NCBI RefSeq assembly: GCF_963665055.1
Contig: NZ_OY762015.1
Span: 496,001-560,000, forward strand
Length of the DNA: 64,000 bases
Origin: an uncultured Methanobacterium sp.
GTDB taxonomy: Archaea; Methanobacteriota; Methanobacteria; Methanobacteriales; Methanobacteriaceae
Reading direction: 5' to 3'
This document shows positions 19,290 through 29,902 of this stretch, in pieces (the first letter of the stretch is position 1; each line of letters opens with the position of its first letter). The translations under genes and the position numbers were made by a program. The notes under the pieces are model-generated. The model had not been told where the DNA came from and made no database searches. It saw only the letters and a program-made list of their open reading frames with translations.

Positions 19290-21735
19290 TATGCCAATTG
19301 CTAAAAGACAAATAATAAATCAAAGAGAGTTCTTTCAAACATTAGAAGGCCATACTATTGACTCTTTAAGAATTTTAAAGGCATATATTGAAAATAATTC
19401 AGAAGTTTTGAGTCAATTTTGCCAACGATGGGATTTAAGTTTTGAACTCTTTTTAAAGAATTTATTTATCAGCATATACCTCCATGATATTGGAAAACTT
19501 TCGAAACAATTTCAAAACAATATAAGTCATGGAAAATCTTCTCAAAAGTATCCTCATGCATATTACTCTTTCTTTTTATTAAATAATGTGAAATACAATC
19601 AATTAGTTGAGGAGGTACCCTTAGAAAACTTGGCAGTTTTAGGGCATCACACACAACTTTATAATGGTATTTATAGTACTGATGAGAACTTTGGCAAGCC
19701 TAAATTCTCAGAAAAAGAGATAAAGAGCTTTATCAAGGATTCCATAAATGTTTATCAAGATATGGGATTTGAAAAATATTTTAAATTTGAGGGCTTACAA
19801 TTTAATGAGAATGATTTTAAGTTTAGCTCAGGCAGAGCAAGGAAGTTTCTTAATCAGACGAAACGAAATGTTTCTAAATATAATAGAAATCATAATTTAA
19901 AATCAATTTTCACCTATTTTTTCTCTATTCTCCAATTATGTGATGATTATTCTAGTGCTAACTTTTCTAAATTTATTGAAAATTATAACGGAACAGAAAC
20001 TCTTCTGGGGTCTGTGTTGGATGATCCTAATGAATATTTACCTAAATTAAATGTTGAAGATCCATTAAAAACTGTTTTTGGAGATTATGAACCATATACT
20101 TTTCAAAAAGATTTATTTGAAAAGTCTCCTAAATTTTCTTTCCTTTTTGCCCCTTGTGGTAGAGGTAAAAGTGAGGCAGCAATTTCATGGGCCTTGAGCT
20201 GTATGGAAAAATATAACAGAAATAAAATTATTTTTGCGATGCCAACTCAAGTTACTAGCAATGCTATGTGGGAAAGATTATGCACAATTTTTGGTGAGGG
20301 AAGTTCTAAAAAAGAAAAAAAGAAGAATGGGAAAAAATATGTTGGATTATTCCATGGGAAGAGTTTTATAAAGTTAAAATCTGTTTTAATTGGAGAGAAA
20401 GAAGATTTGGGCAAAAAAGACTTTGATGAGTTATCAGGTGACACATTCAAAGGGAATATATTTTTTAAGCCAATTACGGTTACTACAATTGACCATGTGA
20501 TATACTCGTTTGTTCATGGTTTTAGACAGGCTGATTTTGCTTTGGGAAACTTGCAAAATGCTATAATAATTTTTGATGAAGTTCATTATTATGAAGAAAA
20601 GACTTTAAATCATTTGTTCACATTATTCAAGTTACTTAGAGAGTTTGAGATTCCTCATCTTCTTATGTCTGGAACATTACCTGATTTCATAAAAAAAGAT
20701 GCAGACGAATATTTGGAAGTAGTAGATTTTGAAGGCATTGAATATATGCCATTCAGTTTTAAATTTTGCAATAAAGAGTTAATTAAACTTCCTAAATTGT
20801 CTGATGAAACTAATGAAACACCAGAAGTTTACATTGACAGTGAAAGCATTGAAGAAATTGTTAGTCAATACAAAAAGGGGTTAAAGCAGTTTATTATTTT
20901 AAACACTGTGAAAAGAGCTCAAGAATTTTATAAAATTGTTAAGATGAATTTAGAAAACGAAATTGACTATCCTAATGTCATTCTTTATCATTCTCAGTAT
21001 ACTTACAATGATCGAGTTAAAAAAGAATCAGAAATACGTGATGAATCTGAGAATGGTCCTTTCATTTTAATAGCTACACAAGTAATTGAGATTTCACTAG
21101 ATATTTCATGCGATATTATGTATACTGAGGTTGCCCCTCCCGATGCTATTGGTCAAAGAGGAGGACGACTTAATCGAAAAGGTAAAACATTCAAGAATGG
21201 AGTTACGCATGAAATGAAAATATTCCTTCCAGAGAAACATTTACCATATGATGAAAATTTATTGAAAGATACTCAGGAAAACATTAGGGATGGGCCTGTT
21301 TCTTATAAAGAAATCAAAGAATTTTGTGATAATATTTATCAAGATCGTAATTTAAAAAAGACTAATTTAACCAAAATTTTCAGAAAATGTACTCTTTTTG
21401 GATACAAACCAATTGATATAGTTTTTGGTGAGGATAAAGGGCGTATGCTCCAAATAAGGGATGATAAAGTGCAAAAAATTGATGTTATTCCTGCTACAAT
21501 TTATAACAATAATGACATGAATTTGAACGTTGAAAACCAAGTGAAAGTTCCATTCTGGTGGTATCAAAACGATCAAAAGGAATGTGGGGAAGATTTAGAG
21601 TTCTTTGAGATAGTTTCCAGAAAATTCGGAAAAAAAGAAGTTTTTTATGTCATATGTAAAATGGATTATACTTATGCTATGGGCTTTGATTATGGAAAGA
21701 AAGTTAAGGATACGTTTGAGGACTATTGTTATTAA
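19282..21735 (+). CDS. cas3: CRISPR helicase-nuclease Cas3 (HD plus DExH)
   Basis: Degrades target DNA recruited by Cascade. The 817 residues carry both domains. Seen: the HD nuclease with YLHDIGKLSKQF (His68, Asp69) and a GHHTQL segment (about 121-126), then the helicase with Walker A variant APCGRGKSEAA near 290, DEVH at about 432-435, the SGTLP motif III, and QRGGRLNRKG motif VI. ATG start lies inside the HEPN gene end; a second ATG is three codons in. It is the last gene of the interference operon before the vapBC insertion. Confidence 0.96.
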   Translation: MDNMPIAKRQIINQREFFQTLEGHTIDSLRILKAYIENNSEVLSQFCQRWDLSFELFLKNLFISIYLHDIGKLSKQFQNNISHGKSSQKYPHAYYSFFLLNNVKYNQLVEEVPLENLAVLGHHTQLYNGIYSTDENFGKPKFSEKEIKSFIKDSINVYQDMGFEKYFKFEGLQFNENDFKFSSGRARKFLNQTKRNVSKYNRNHNLKSIFTYFFSILQLCDDYSSANFSKFIENYNGTETLLGSVLDDPNEYLPKLNVEDPLKTVFGDYEPYTFQKDLFEKSPKFSFLFAPCGRGKSEAAISWALSCMEKYNRNKIIFAMPTQVTSNAMWERLCTIFGEGSSKKEKKKNGKKYVGLFHGKSFIKLKSVLIGEKEDLGKKDFDELSGDTFKGNIFFKPITVTTIDHVIYSFVHGFRQADFALGNLQNAIIIFDEVHYYEEKTLNHLFTLFKLLREFEIPHLLMSGTLPDFIKKDADEYLEVVDFEGIEYMPFSFKFCNKELIKLPKLSDETNETPEVYIDSESIEEIVSQYKKGLKQFIILNTVKRAQEFYKIVKMNLENEIDYPNVILYHSQYTYNDRVKKESEIRDESENGPFILIATQVIEISLDISCDIMYTEVAPPDAIGQRGGRLNRKGKTFKNGVTHEMKIFLPEKHLPYDENLLKDTQENIRDGPVSYKEIKEFCDNIYQDRNLKKTNLTKIFRKCTLFGYKPIDIVFGEDKGRMLQIRDDKVQKIDVIPATIYNNNDMNLNVENQVKVPFWWYQNDQKECGEDLEFFEIVSRKFGKKEVFYVICKMDYTYAMGFDYGKKVKDTFEDYCY

Positions 21736-21836
21736 ATTACAGTTTTATCCTCTGTTGTTAATAGAATAAACAGTATGAACCAATAGTTCCCTAATAATTA
21801 AAGAAAATTCTTAAAATTTTATGAAACACTTTAATA

Positions 21837-21880
21837 ACTTTGAAAAACCCAAAACTTTGAAAAAATAAATACTTTGAAAA
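21837..21880 (+). promoter_or_regulatory. Three ACTTTGAAAA direct repeats before vapB
   Basis: ACTTTGAAAA occurs at 21837-21846, 21854-21863 and 21871-21880, at an exact 17-bp period. The last ends 25 bp before vapB. Direct repeats here fit autoregulation by an AbrB-type antitoxin, by inference. Confidence 0.45.
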
Positions 21881-21904
21881 CTAATATTTCAATAGGTGAT
21901 CTAA

Positions 21905-22135
21905 ATGGCTGAAACTAAAATCTCAAAGGGTTTCCAGACAGTTGTTCCTGCGGAAATAAGAAAGAAGTTCAATGTGGGTCCAGGGGATATACTGGAATGG
22001 GTTTCTACAGAAGAAGGTGTAGAATTGAAGTTCCGGAAAAAGGTGACCATTGATGATATACTGGGCATGGTTGATGGACCTGAAACTGATGCAGTAGAGC
22101 TTAAAAAGAAAGCCCAGAGGGGAGAAAAGATTTGA
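21905..22135 (+). CDS. vapB: AbrB-family antitoxin VapB
   Basis: A 76-residue swapped-hairpin AbrB/SpoVT protein: KISKGFQTVVPAEIRKKFNV followed by GDILEWVSTEEGVELKF, the classic DNA-binding barrel, then an acidic and basic tail that should wrap the toxin. The start follows AGGTGAT. It overlaps vapC by 4 nt. Expected to neutralise the PIN toxin and repress this pair. Confidence 0.9.
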   Translation: MAETKISKGFQTVVPAEIRKKFNVGPGDILEWVSTEEGVELKFRKKVTIDDILGMVDGPETDAVELKKKAQRGEKI

Positions 22136-22521
22136 TTTTCATAGATGCTTCTTTTTTCATAGCTGCATCCATTAAAAAGGACCAGTGGCATACCCGGGTT
22201 CTGGAAATACTTCCGGAAGTTACAAAACAGGATAAAATGACATCTATTGTTGTTCTTTCAGAGGCAGTGACCATGGTTGGGAGTCTGGCCGGGGGTAAGA
22301 TGGGTGCCCGCCTATACAATTACATAATAGATAATCATGAAGTAAAATTCATGGATAAAGATTTAAGCACACAGGCCATGAATTTTTTCTTAAAATACGA
22401 TGGAGTCCTTTCTTTTGCCGATTCTGTTTCATTAGAACTCATGAAACAGGATAAAATAGATGCCATTGCTTCGTTTGATTCTGATTTTGATAAAGTTAGG
22501 GGAATCATGAGAATACATTAA
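22132..22521 (+). CDS. vapC: PIN-domain toxin VapC
   Basis: PIN ribonuclease of 129 residues. Seen: the acidic quartet candidates Asp5 in IFIDASFF, Glu44 in VVLSEAVT, Asp97 in SFADSVSLELM, and Asp116/Asp118 in SFDSDFDKVRGI. The start is TTG, overlapping the vapB stop (TTGA), which couples translation. Such toxins usually cut initiator tRNA, rRNA loops or mRNA; the target here is unknown. All four acidic positions are present, so it is likely active. It lies 5 bp before the cas4 reading frame. Confidence 0.9.
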   Translation: MIFIDASFFIAASIKKDQWHTRVLEILPEVTKQDKMTSIVVLSEAVTMVGSLAGGKMGARLYNYIIDNHEVKFMDKDLSTQAMNFFLKYDGVLSFADSVSLELMKQDKIDAIASFDSDFDKVRGIMRIH

Positions 22522-22532
22522 GGGGTATGGTG

Positions 22533-23051
22533 ATGTTATCCAAAACTGAAAAACACCTGCAGATCATGGGAACTCAGATTAACTACTACTTCATATGCAA
22601 AACAAAGTTATGGTTCTTTTCTCACCATATTCAGATGGAACAGGAATCAGATCTGGTCTCAATGGGGAAACAACTCCACCAGGGCACTTACCAGAAAGAA
22701 AAAAGAGATTACACAATTGACAACCTCATCAGCATTGATTTCATCAAAAAAGGTGACATGCTGGAGGTTCATGAGGTTAAAAAGAGTAAAAAAATGGAGA
22801 AAGCCCATGAATACCAGCTTTTATACTACCTTTATTATCTGAATGTGGTTAAAGGGGTGGAAAATGTGGTGGGGATGATAAATTATCCTAAAATGAGGAA
22901 AAAGATTACCCTAAAATGGGATGGATCTCGTGAAGCAGAAATCAGGGAATTAACAGAAAAGGTAGCTCTTCTGGTTGATGGTGATATGCCTAAACCAGTA
23001 AAATCTCCCACTTGCCGGAACTGTGCTTATTATGAGCTTTGCTGGGTTTAG
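22533..23051 (+). CDS. cas4: CRISPR adaptation nuclease Cas4
   Basis: RecB-like nuclease that trims prespacers and selects PAM-proximal ends. Seen: one Cys near the N-terminus (YFICKTKLWF) and three near the C-terminus (PTCRNCAYYELC), the four ligands of a 4Fe-4S cluster, plus the nuclease residues in LEVHEVKKSKKM and the QLLYYLYYL segment. The frame also opens at an ATG at 22527; the ATG at 22533 better fits the GGGG at 22522-22525. It follows vapC by only a few bases and probably shares its transcript. Confidence 0.92.
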   Translation: MLSKTEKHLQIMGTQINYYFICKTKLWFFSHHIQMEQESDLVSMGKQLHQGTYQKEKRDYTIDNLISIDFIKKGDMLEVHEVKKSKKMEKAHEYQLLYYLYYLNVVKGVENVVGMINYPKMRKKITLKWDGSREAEIRELTEKVALLVDGDMPKPVKSPTCRNCAYYELCWV

Positions 23052-23086
23052 GGAACTTTCTTGTCAGAAATCCAGGATCATATTAA

Positions 23087-23124
23087 TGTTCAATATAATG
23101 AACAAATGTTCGGTAAAATGAACA
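23087..23124. promoter_or_regulatory. Tandem TGTTC-N8-GAACA palindromes before cas1
   Basis: Two 18-bp inverted repeats, TGTTC-N8-GAACA, at 23087-23104 and 23107-23124, have an exact 20-bp period (two helical turns). They lie between cas4 and cas1 and look like a dimer-binding operator for the adaptation genes. Confidence 0.55.
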
Positions 23125-23256
23125 TCTTTGTTATCATGTTTTCAACAATTTAGGGGTGAATAAGTCCGTTTCTGTCTGATGAGTGGAAAAATATCTTAAA
23201 ACTTTGAAAATTAAGCATTATCATTGCTGATGATTTAATTAGTAAGGTGATGGGGT

Positions 23257-24222
23257 ATGAAAAGAAATTACTATATAATGTCTGATGGAATTCTAAAAAG
23301 AAAAGAAAACACAGTTTATTTTGTAAACAAAGAGGGTAAAAAGCCCCTACCCATAAATAAAATATATTCAATCTATGCTTATGGATCATTAACCTTTTCT
23401 TCTCAGGTAGTGCACCTTCTGGCCAAGGAAGGGATACCAATCCATTTCTTCAATTATTATGGTTTCTACGATGGTAGTTTTTATCCCCGGGAAACCCTTT
23501 TATCTGGAGATCTTCTGATTAAACAGGCAGAACATTACCTTGACCATGAAAAACGGATGGTAATTGCTAAAAAGTTTGTGGAAGGTGCAGCACAGAATAT
23601 GGGGAAAGTACTCTCATATTACCGTATAGAAAACACCATTGGGGATACAATGGGAGATCTAGCTGGTTGTGGCGCCATCACCGAAGTGATGAATGTGGAG
23701 GGGAGAATGCGTTCTGCTTACTACACTCACATGGATGAAATCTTACCAGATGGCTTTAAAATGGAAGGACGCAGTCGCAGGCCTCCAGAAAACATGGTCA
23801 ATGCCCTCATAAGTTTTGGGAATTCTCTTCTTTACTCCACTGTCTTAAGTGAGATCTATAACACCCAGCTCAACCCCACTATTTCCTACCTGCATGAGCC
23901 ATCTGAACGTCGTTACTCACTGGCACTGGATTTGAGTGAAATATTCAAACCCATCCTGGTGGACCGTTTGATCTTCTACCTGGTGAATAAAAGAATGTTG
24001 AATGAGGGCGATTTTGAACAGGACATTAATTACTGCCTACTTAATGATAAAGGACGTAAAATATTCATTAAAGAGTATGATGAACGCCTGAAAAAGACTA
24101 TTAAGCACCGTGAACTCAACCGAAAAGTTTCCTACCGGAGATTAATACGTTTAGAAGCCTATAAACTTATAAAACATTTACTGGATTCTAAAGAATACAA
24201 ACCATTTGTGATGTGGTGGTAA
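23257..24222 (+). CDS. cas1: CRISPR integrase Cas1
   Basis: Integrates new spacers at the leader end with Cas2. The 321 residues match type I-B Cas1. Seen: the N-terminal beta domain ending in IPIHFFNYYGFYDG, the metal-site Glu in ITEVMNVEGRMR (about residue 148-151), the His in SYLHEPSERRYSLALDL, and the Asp/Glu of DLSEIFKP. Start ATG follows AAGGTGATGGGGT. It has its own 205-bp upstream region with tandem palindromes, and is followed 3 bp later by cas2. Confidence 0.97.
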   Translation: MKRNYYIMSDGILKRKENTVYFVNKEGKKPLPINKIYSIYAYGSLTFSSQVVHLLAKEGIPIHFFNYYGFYDGSFYPRETLLSGDLLIKQAEHYLDHEKRMVIAKKFVEGAAQNMGKVLSYYRIENTIGDTMGDLAGCGAITEVMNVEGRMRSAYYTHMDEILPDGFKMEGRSRRPPENMVNALISFGNSLLYSTVLSEIYNTQLNPTISYLHEPSERRYSLALDLSEIFKPILVDRLIFYLVNKRMLNEGDFEQDINYCLLNDKGRKIFIKEYDERLKKTIKHRELNRKVSYRRLIRLEAYKLIKHLLDSKEYKPFVMWW

Positions 24223-24225
24223 ACT

Positions 24226-24489
24226 ATGTACGTTATTATTGTTTATGATATTCAAGTGGAAAGGGTGAATAAAGTCAAAGGATTCCTCCGCACACAGCTA
24301 AACTGGATACAAAACTCGGTATTTGAAGGGGAGGTCACCCCCAGTGAACTTGCATACATAAAAAGCGGTTTAAAAAAGATTATGAATAAAAATAAGGATT
24401 CAGTGATAATTTACACACTCAGAACAGAAAAAGCATTGAAAAGAGACGTGATGGGTATTGAAAAAGCACCCATTGATGGAATACTATAA
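24226..24489 (+). CDS. cas2: CRISPR adaptation protein Cas2
   Basis: Small dimeric partner that clamps two Cas1 dimers. The 87 residues are standard. Seen: the ferredoxin-like first strand YVIIVYDIQVERVNKV with the conserved Asp8, and the RTQLNWIQNSVFEGEVT segment. It starts 3 bp after cas1 and is immediately followed by the array leader. Confidence 0.96.
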   Translation: MYVIIVYDIQVERVNKVKGFLRTQLNWIQNSVFEGEVTPSELAYIKSGLKKIMNKNKDSVIIYTLRTEKALKRDVMGIEKAPIDGIL

Positions 24490-24844
24490 TTTTATTTTCT
24501 TTTTTACCCTTAAATTTTATGAGCTGACCTTTTAGATGTTAATACGGTGTAATCATCTGTCGTCTATTTAGGGGTACGGAATTCATTTTTAAAATAACTT
24601 CAATTTATTTAAATCCTCGATCAAGTCTTATCTGTTTTATGATTTTTCTGTTGGGTTATAACTCATCTAAACTTATTGAATGATAATTCTGATATAAATT
24701 GCTGCGGTTTTTGGTGAAAAAACCTGATTTTTTAACCTCGTCGGTCCATATAAAAGAATTGGCTAACTAAGGAACGACAAATTTATCTATAAAATTGGGG
24801 ATATAATAGTAAATATTGGGCAAAATCGAGCAAATTTCGGCCCT
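24490..24844 (+). promoter_or_regulatory. CRISPR leader
   Basis: A 355-bp AT-rich stretch between cas2 and the first repeat with no gene. TATA-like elements are at 24747-24756 (CCATATAAAAG region) and at about 24800-24808 (GATATAATA); the second would start transcription near 24830, just before repeat 1. Leader polarity is supported because the degenerate repeats are at the far end of the array. Confidence 0.8.
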
Positions 24845-27800
24845 ACTAAAATCAGACCATATTGGGATTGAAATTATCTTTCATGTCCAGGAACTGGGCT
24901 TTTAGGACCACTAAAATCAGACCATATTGGGATTGAAATACTACACACAAATATTTTGATACAATCTCAAACATGCACTAAAATCAGACCATATTGGGAT
25001 TGAAATAGTCCTGCATGTAAACCTAAGAGGTCGCCATCTTTTCACTAAAATCAGACCATATTGGGATTGAAATAATACTGAAAAATGCAACCTGTTGATT
25101 ATATAATGAACTAAAATCAGACCATATTGGGATTGAAATTCTTCAATCCTTTTCATTTCATTTAAAACATGCTCATACTAAAATCAGACCATATTGGGAT
25201 TGAAATGAAATACAGATAGTTAGGAATGTTAGGGGATTGGATACTAAAATCAGACCATATTGGGATTGAAATATTTATTAAGTCTCGTTGTAACTTCCTT
25301 ATAATTACACTAAAATCAGACCATATTGGGATTGAAATGTTGTAATGACAGATGCTGCTAATGGGGCATATTTACACTAAAATCAGACCATATTGGGATT
25401 GAAATGTTTGTAAAGGTGTAGTTCATTGTTAATACGGGACACTAAAATCAGACCATATTGGGATTGAAATAATACTAAAAAAGAACTCAAACAAAGGATA
25501 AAATCAACTAAAATCAGACCATATTGGGATTGAAATTGAAACGTCAAATAAGGGTAATGAATCCAAAGAGGGAACTAAAATCAGACCATATTGGGATTGA
25601 AATATGAGTAGATTTGTAGAATGTGAAATCTGTGATAAAAACTAAAATCAGACCATATTGGGATTGAAATATCCAAGGCTATGCTTATGAAGAGACGGTC
25701 ATATATGACTAAAATCAGACCATATTGGGATTGAAATGGAGAAAATACAGCATAACCATCATCTGTACCTACACTAAAATCAGACCATATTGGGATTGAA
25801 ATGAGGTAAACACTGATGAGGTGTTCATTGATTGCAGTAACTAAAATCAGACCATATTGGGATTGAAATACACCAAAAATACCGACTAATGAAGATAAGA
25901 CAGAAACTAAAATCAGACCATATTGGGATTGAAATTTATGATTAAACATTAAGTTGTACTCCTTTAACAGCACTAAAATCAGACCATATTGGGATTGAAA
26001 TTATTATTAGTAGAACACACACTAGGCATACTTAAACACTAAAATCAGACCATATTGGGATTGAAATCATTGAGTACTTATAATATGTTATATTTCATAT
26101 ATAACTAAAATCAGACCATATTGGGATTGAAATAAAGTCACTTGAGTAAATTCTACGCTTCTCAAATTTTACTAAAATCAGACCATATTGGGATTGAAAT
26201 ATTTCATTGGTGGTTGTTATCACAGCATTACTATTTACTAAAATCAGACCATATTGGGATTGAAATCTGCACATATATAAAGTAACGGAGAATCAGATCG
26301 TACTAAAATCAGACCATATTGGGATTGAAATGACAGTGCCATGACACAATTCAACAAAGGACAACCTACTAAAATCAGACCATATTGGGATTGAAATAGC
26401 TGAAATAGACAACCGAGATACTCTGTATATTGAACTAAAATCAGACCATATTGGGATTGAAATTGTGGTGAATGGGTCTGTTGTTGTTCTGCTAGTTTCA
26501 CTAAAATCAGACCATATTGGGATTGAAATATCAACCTCAACCTCACAAGGATAACAGTATGGTCCACTAAAATCAGACCATATTGGGATTGAAATAAGAT
26601 AGCAGTACCCATAATCAAGGTTGCTAACATGGACTAAAATCAGACCATATTGGGATTGAAATTACCTTAACAGGATACGAGTCTTACGATTATCAAGTAC
26701 TAAAATCAGACCATATTGGGATTGAAATAAGGTACACATTAATATACATAAATGTGTAAAAAAAACTAAAATCAGACCATATTGGGATTGAAATCAGTTA
26801 GGACAATAATTTACCTCAAATGTCTGTTCAACTAAAATCAGACCATATTGGGATTGAAATTTAGTATCAAATGAAAATAAAGCAGTTCCTCCGGATACTA
26901 AAATCAGACCATATTGGGATTGAAATTGGATGCAAATACTGAGGCAATTAATGATTTAAAGGAACTAAAATCAGACCATATTGGGATTGAAATGAATTTA
27001 AGTAAACATTAGGCGGATCAGGCTGGGATACTAAAATCAGACCATATTGGGATTGAAATTTTTCTGTGTATTTGCAGTCAAATAAGTTAATGTACTAAAA
27101 TCAGACCATATTGGGATTGAAATGAAAAAGGATTCATATTGTGTATTCTTGAAGATGGACTAAAATCAGACCATATTGGGATTGAAATAAGAAAGTATTA
27201 GAGATTGATTTACTGAAATTAAAGACTAAAATCAGACCATATTGGGATTGAAATCTGAATTTGTTTATCTTGAGCTTCAATCTTCTTATACTAAAATCAG
27301 ACCATATTGGGATTGAAATAATTAAACTGGAAATTACCTACAATTGGATCTATTGGACTAAAATCAGACCATATTGGGATTGAAATTGAACTCATGAGAG
27401 AATGTCAGGAGACTCAAATCATGACTAAAATCAGACCATATTGGGATTGAAATGGCAGTCAGTACAATACCCAAAGGAACTCTAATCACACTAAAATCAG
27501 ACCATATTGGGATTGAAATCACAAGCAATACAAGAAGCTGACCAAGAAGAAGAAGAACTAAAATCAGACCATATTGGGATTGAAATTATTCTTAAGTTTA
27601 TTTTAGCTTCTGAGAAGTCGCACTAAAATCAGACCATATTGGGATTGAAATGTTATGGTTGGACAGTTTGAGATATTGGTTTCATGGACTAAAATCAGAC
27701 CATATTGGGATTGAAATGAAGTAATTGAAAAATATAAAGAATACCAAAAGAAAACTAAAATCAGACCATATTGGGATTGAAATTGGACTGGAATATCCAC

Positions 27801-29751
27801 TCTCATGGCCGTGCATGTCAACTAAAATCAGACCATATTGGGATTGAAATATGATGGAATATACTTAATGCATGCTAGTAGCTACACTAAAATCAGACCA
27901 TATTGGGATTGAAATACGATTACATTATTGTTACAGTTCACACTATTTTCACTAAAATCAGACCATATTGGGATTGAAATGTTATTTTCAGGATGCAGCT
28001 CTGGACCTGGTAACAGACTAAAATCAGACCATATTGGGATTGAAATCATACTCATTTTCTGCAACTGTGGGGTGTGATCTGAACTAAAATCAGACCATAT
28101 TGGGATTGAAATATTCAAGTATAACTTACCTTCAGGAATCCAATTAAACTAAAATCAGACCATATTGGGATTGAAATTAAAGGACTAAAAGAGGTTAAAA
28201 TATTTGTTTAAAAACTAAAATCAGACCATATTGGGATTGAAATGTGTTTAAGGCACATGTATCTGATGGCATAATGTGTACTAAAATCAGACCATATTGG
28301 GATTGAAATTGGTATTTCAACTAATTCTTTTAGATACTGTGATACACTAAAATCAGACCATATTGGGATTGAAATGAATATTCAGAACTTAAAGTAGTAG
28401 GGTCATAACTAACTAAAATCAGACCATATTGGGATTGAAATGACCATGACATACCATCAACTGCCATGACTAGGGCAAACTAAAATCAGACCATATTGGG
28501 ATTGAAATCCGGATTAGCAGTCCGGCACAATACCCACTCTGCCAACTAAAATCAGACCATATTGGGATTGAAATTTTTTCCTACTTCAAGAGAAAATTCA
28601 TTAGGAATGGACTAAAATCAGACCATATTGGGATTGAAATGTGGAATGTGAACATCCTTGGGTACTCAGGAACATACTAAAATCAGACCATATTGGGATT
28701 GAAATTAGATGTCAAACTCATCTGTTGCGATAGTTGTAATCACTAAAATCAGACCATATTGGGATTGAAATTAAAACTATGGTAAAGTTACCATATGAAC
28801 TAGCTTGCACTAAAATCAGACCATATTGGGATTGAAATGGATTATCCCCAGTGGCACTATTTACAACTATTCCCGACTAAAATCAGACCATATTGGGATT
28901 GAAATTATTTCACAAACTGGGTAGCCCCACCATTCACCATACTAAAATCAGACCATATTGGGATTGAAATTAGCTCACGCTAATCTGTTTAAAAAGTTTA
29001 AAAAAAACTAAAATCAGACCATATTGGGATTGAAATTCGTTTGTGAATACTGTTCCATCCCCCGCTTGTGTTGACTAAAATCAGACCATATTGGGATTGA
29101 AATAGTGTTAAGACTTGGACTGTATGTTCCTTCATTGGAACTAAAATCAGACCATATTGGGATTGAAATATCTCATCATAATCTAATGATTCAACATAAG
29201 AGTGGACTAAAATCAGACCATATTGGGATTGAAATGCCTTATACATTGTTATTTCAATGTTGAATTGGAACTAAAATCAGACCATATTGGGATTGAAATA
29301 CTGGACCAGGCCTAACTTACCGGCCTCTTTGGAGACTAAAATCAGACCATATTGGGATTGAAATGTAAGAATATAACTTTGATTGATTGTATTCAGCGGC
29401 ACTAAAATCAGACCATATTGGGATTGAAATTAAAAAGATTCCTCGTGAAGGGATCATGGTTGATAAACTAAAATCAGACCATATTGGGATTGAAATTAAC
29501 ACACAGGATTCTTTTTAAATAATATATATTCTACTAAAATCAGACCATATTGGGATTGAAATCAGATTCATATTTCACTTTCAATTTACCATACCTGGAC
29601 TAAAATCAGACCATATTGGGATTGAAATATGAATGCACAACTAGGTGCATTTGCTCAAAACCCACTAAAATCAGATCATATTGAGATTGAAATGAGGGAG
29701 GACTTAGTTGAGCGGGGGCAGCCCCGACTAAAATAGACCATATTGGGATTT
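24845..29751 (+). CRISPR. Type I-B CRISPR array, about 75 repeats
   Basis: The repeat is 30 bp, starting ACTAAAATCAGACC and ending GGGATTGAAAT, the ATTGAAA(C/T)-type ending of archaeal I-B repeats. I counted 73 units that look identical, from 24845 to 29599, then a degenerate unit at 29664-29693 (two substitutions) and a truncated one at 29727-29751 with one base deleted and the 3' end lost. Spacers are about 33-39 nt. The near-perfect uniformity and single locus-adjacent leader imply an active array read from the cas2 side. The last spacer (29694-29726) is GC-rich with a CGGGG-GCAG-CCCCG hairpin. Confidence 0.98.
28509..28544 (-). other. CRISPR spacer matching a tRNA-Ser(GCU) anticodon arm
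   Basis: Read on the minus strand, this 36-nt spacer contains a perfect 5-bp anticodon stem CCGGA/TCCGG closing the 7-nt loop CTGCTAA. The U33, the GCU anticodon and A37 are all in place. It is preceded by AGTGGG, the invariant-like D-loop sequence. The crRNA read from the leader would be complementary to the tRNA. Confidence 0.75.
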
Positions 29752-29902
29752 GGGGTTATTGGTTAGGAAATTTAGTGATTAATATCGCTGGTGGGTGGAA
29801 ACCTTCTGAAAAGGAGAAAAAGAGATTATTTATTCTATTATTTAGTTAATTAGTTATTTAATTAGTTGTTTATTTCTCCAATTTTAATGAATTCATCTAA
29901 AA

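Noticed and set aside
24941..29502. Several minus-strand open frames in the array encoding repeated FQSQYGLILV and ISIPIWSDFS peptides
   Set aside because: They are translations of the CRISPR repeat, whose 30-bp length keeps frames open over several units. No ribosome site or protein family supports them.
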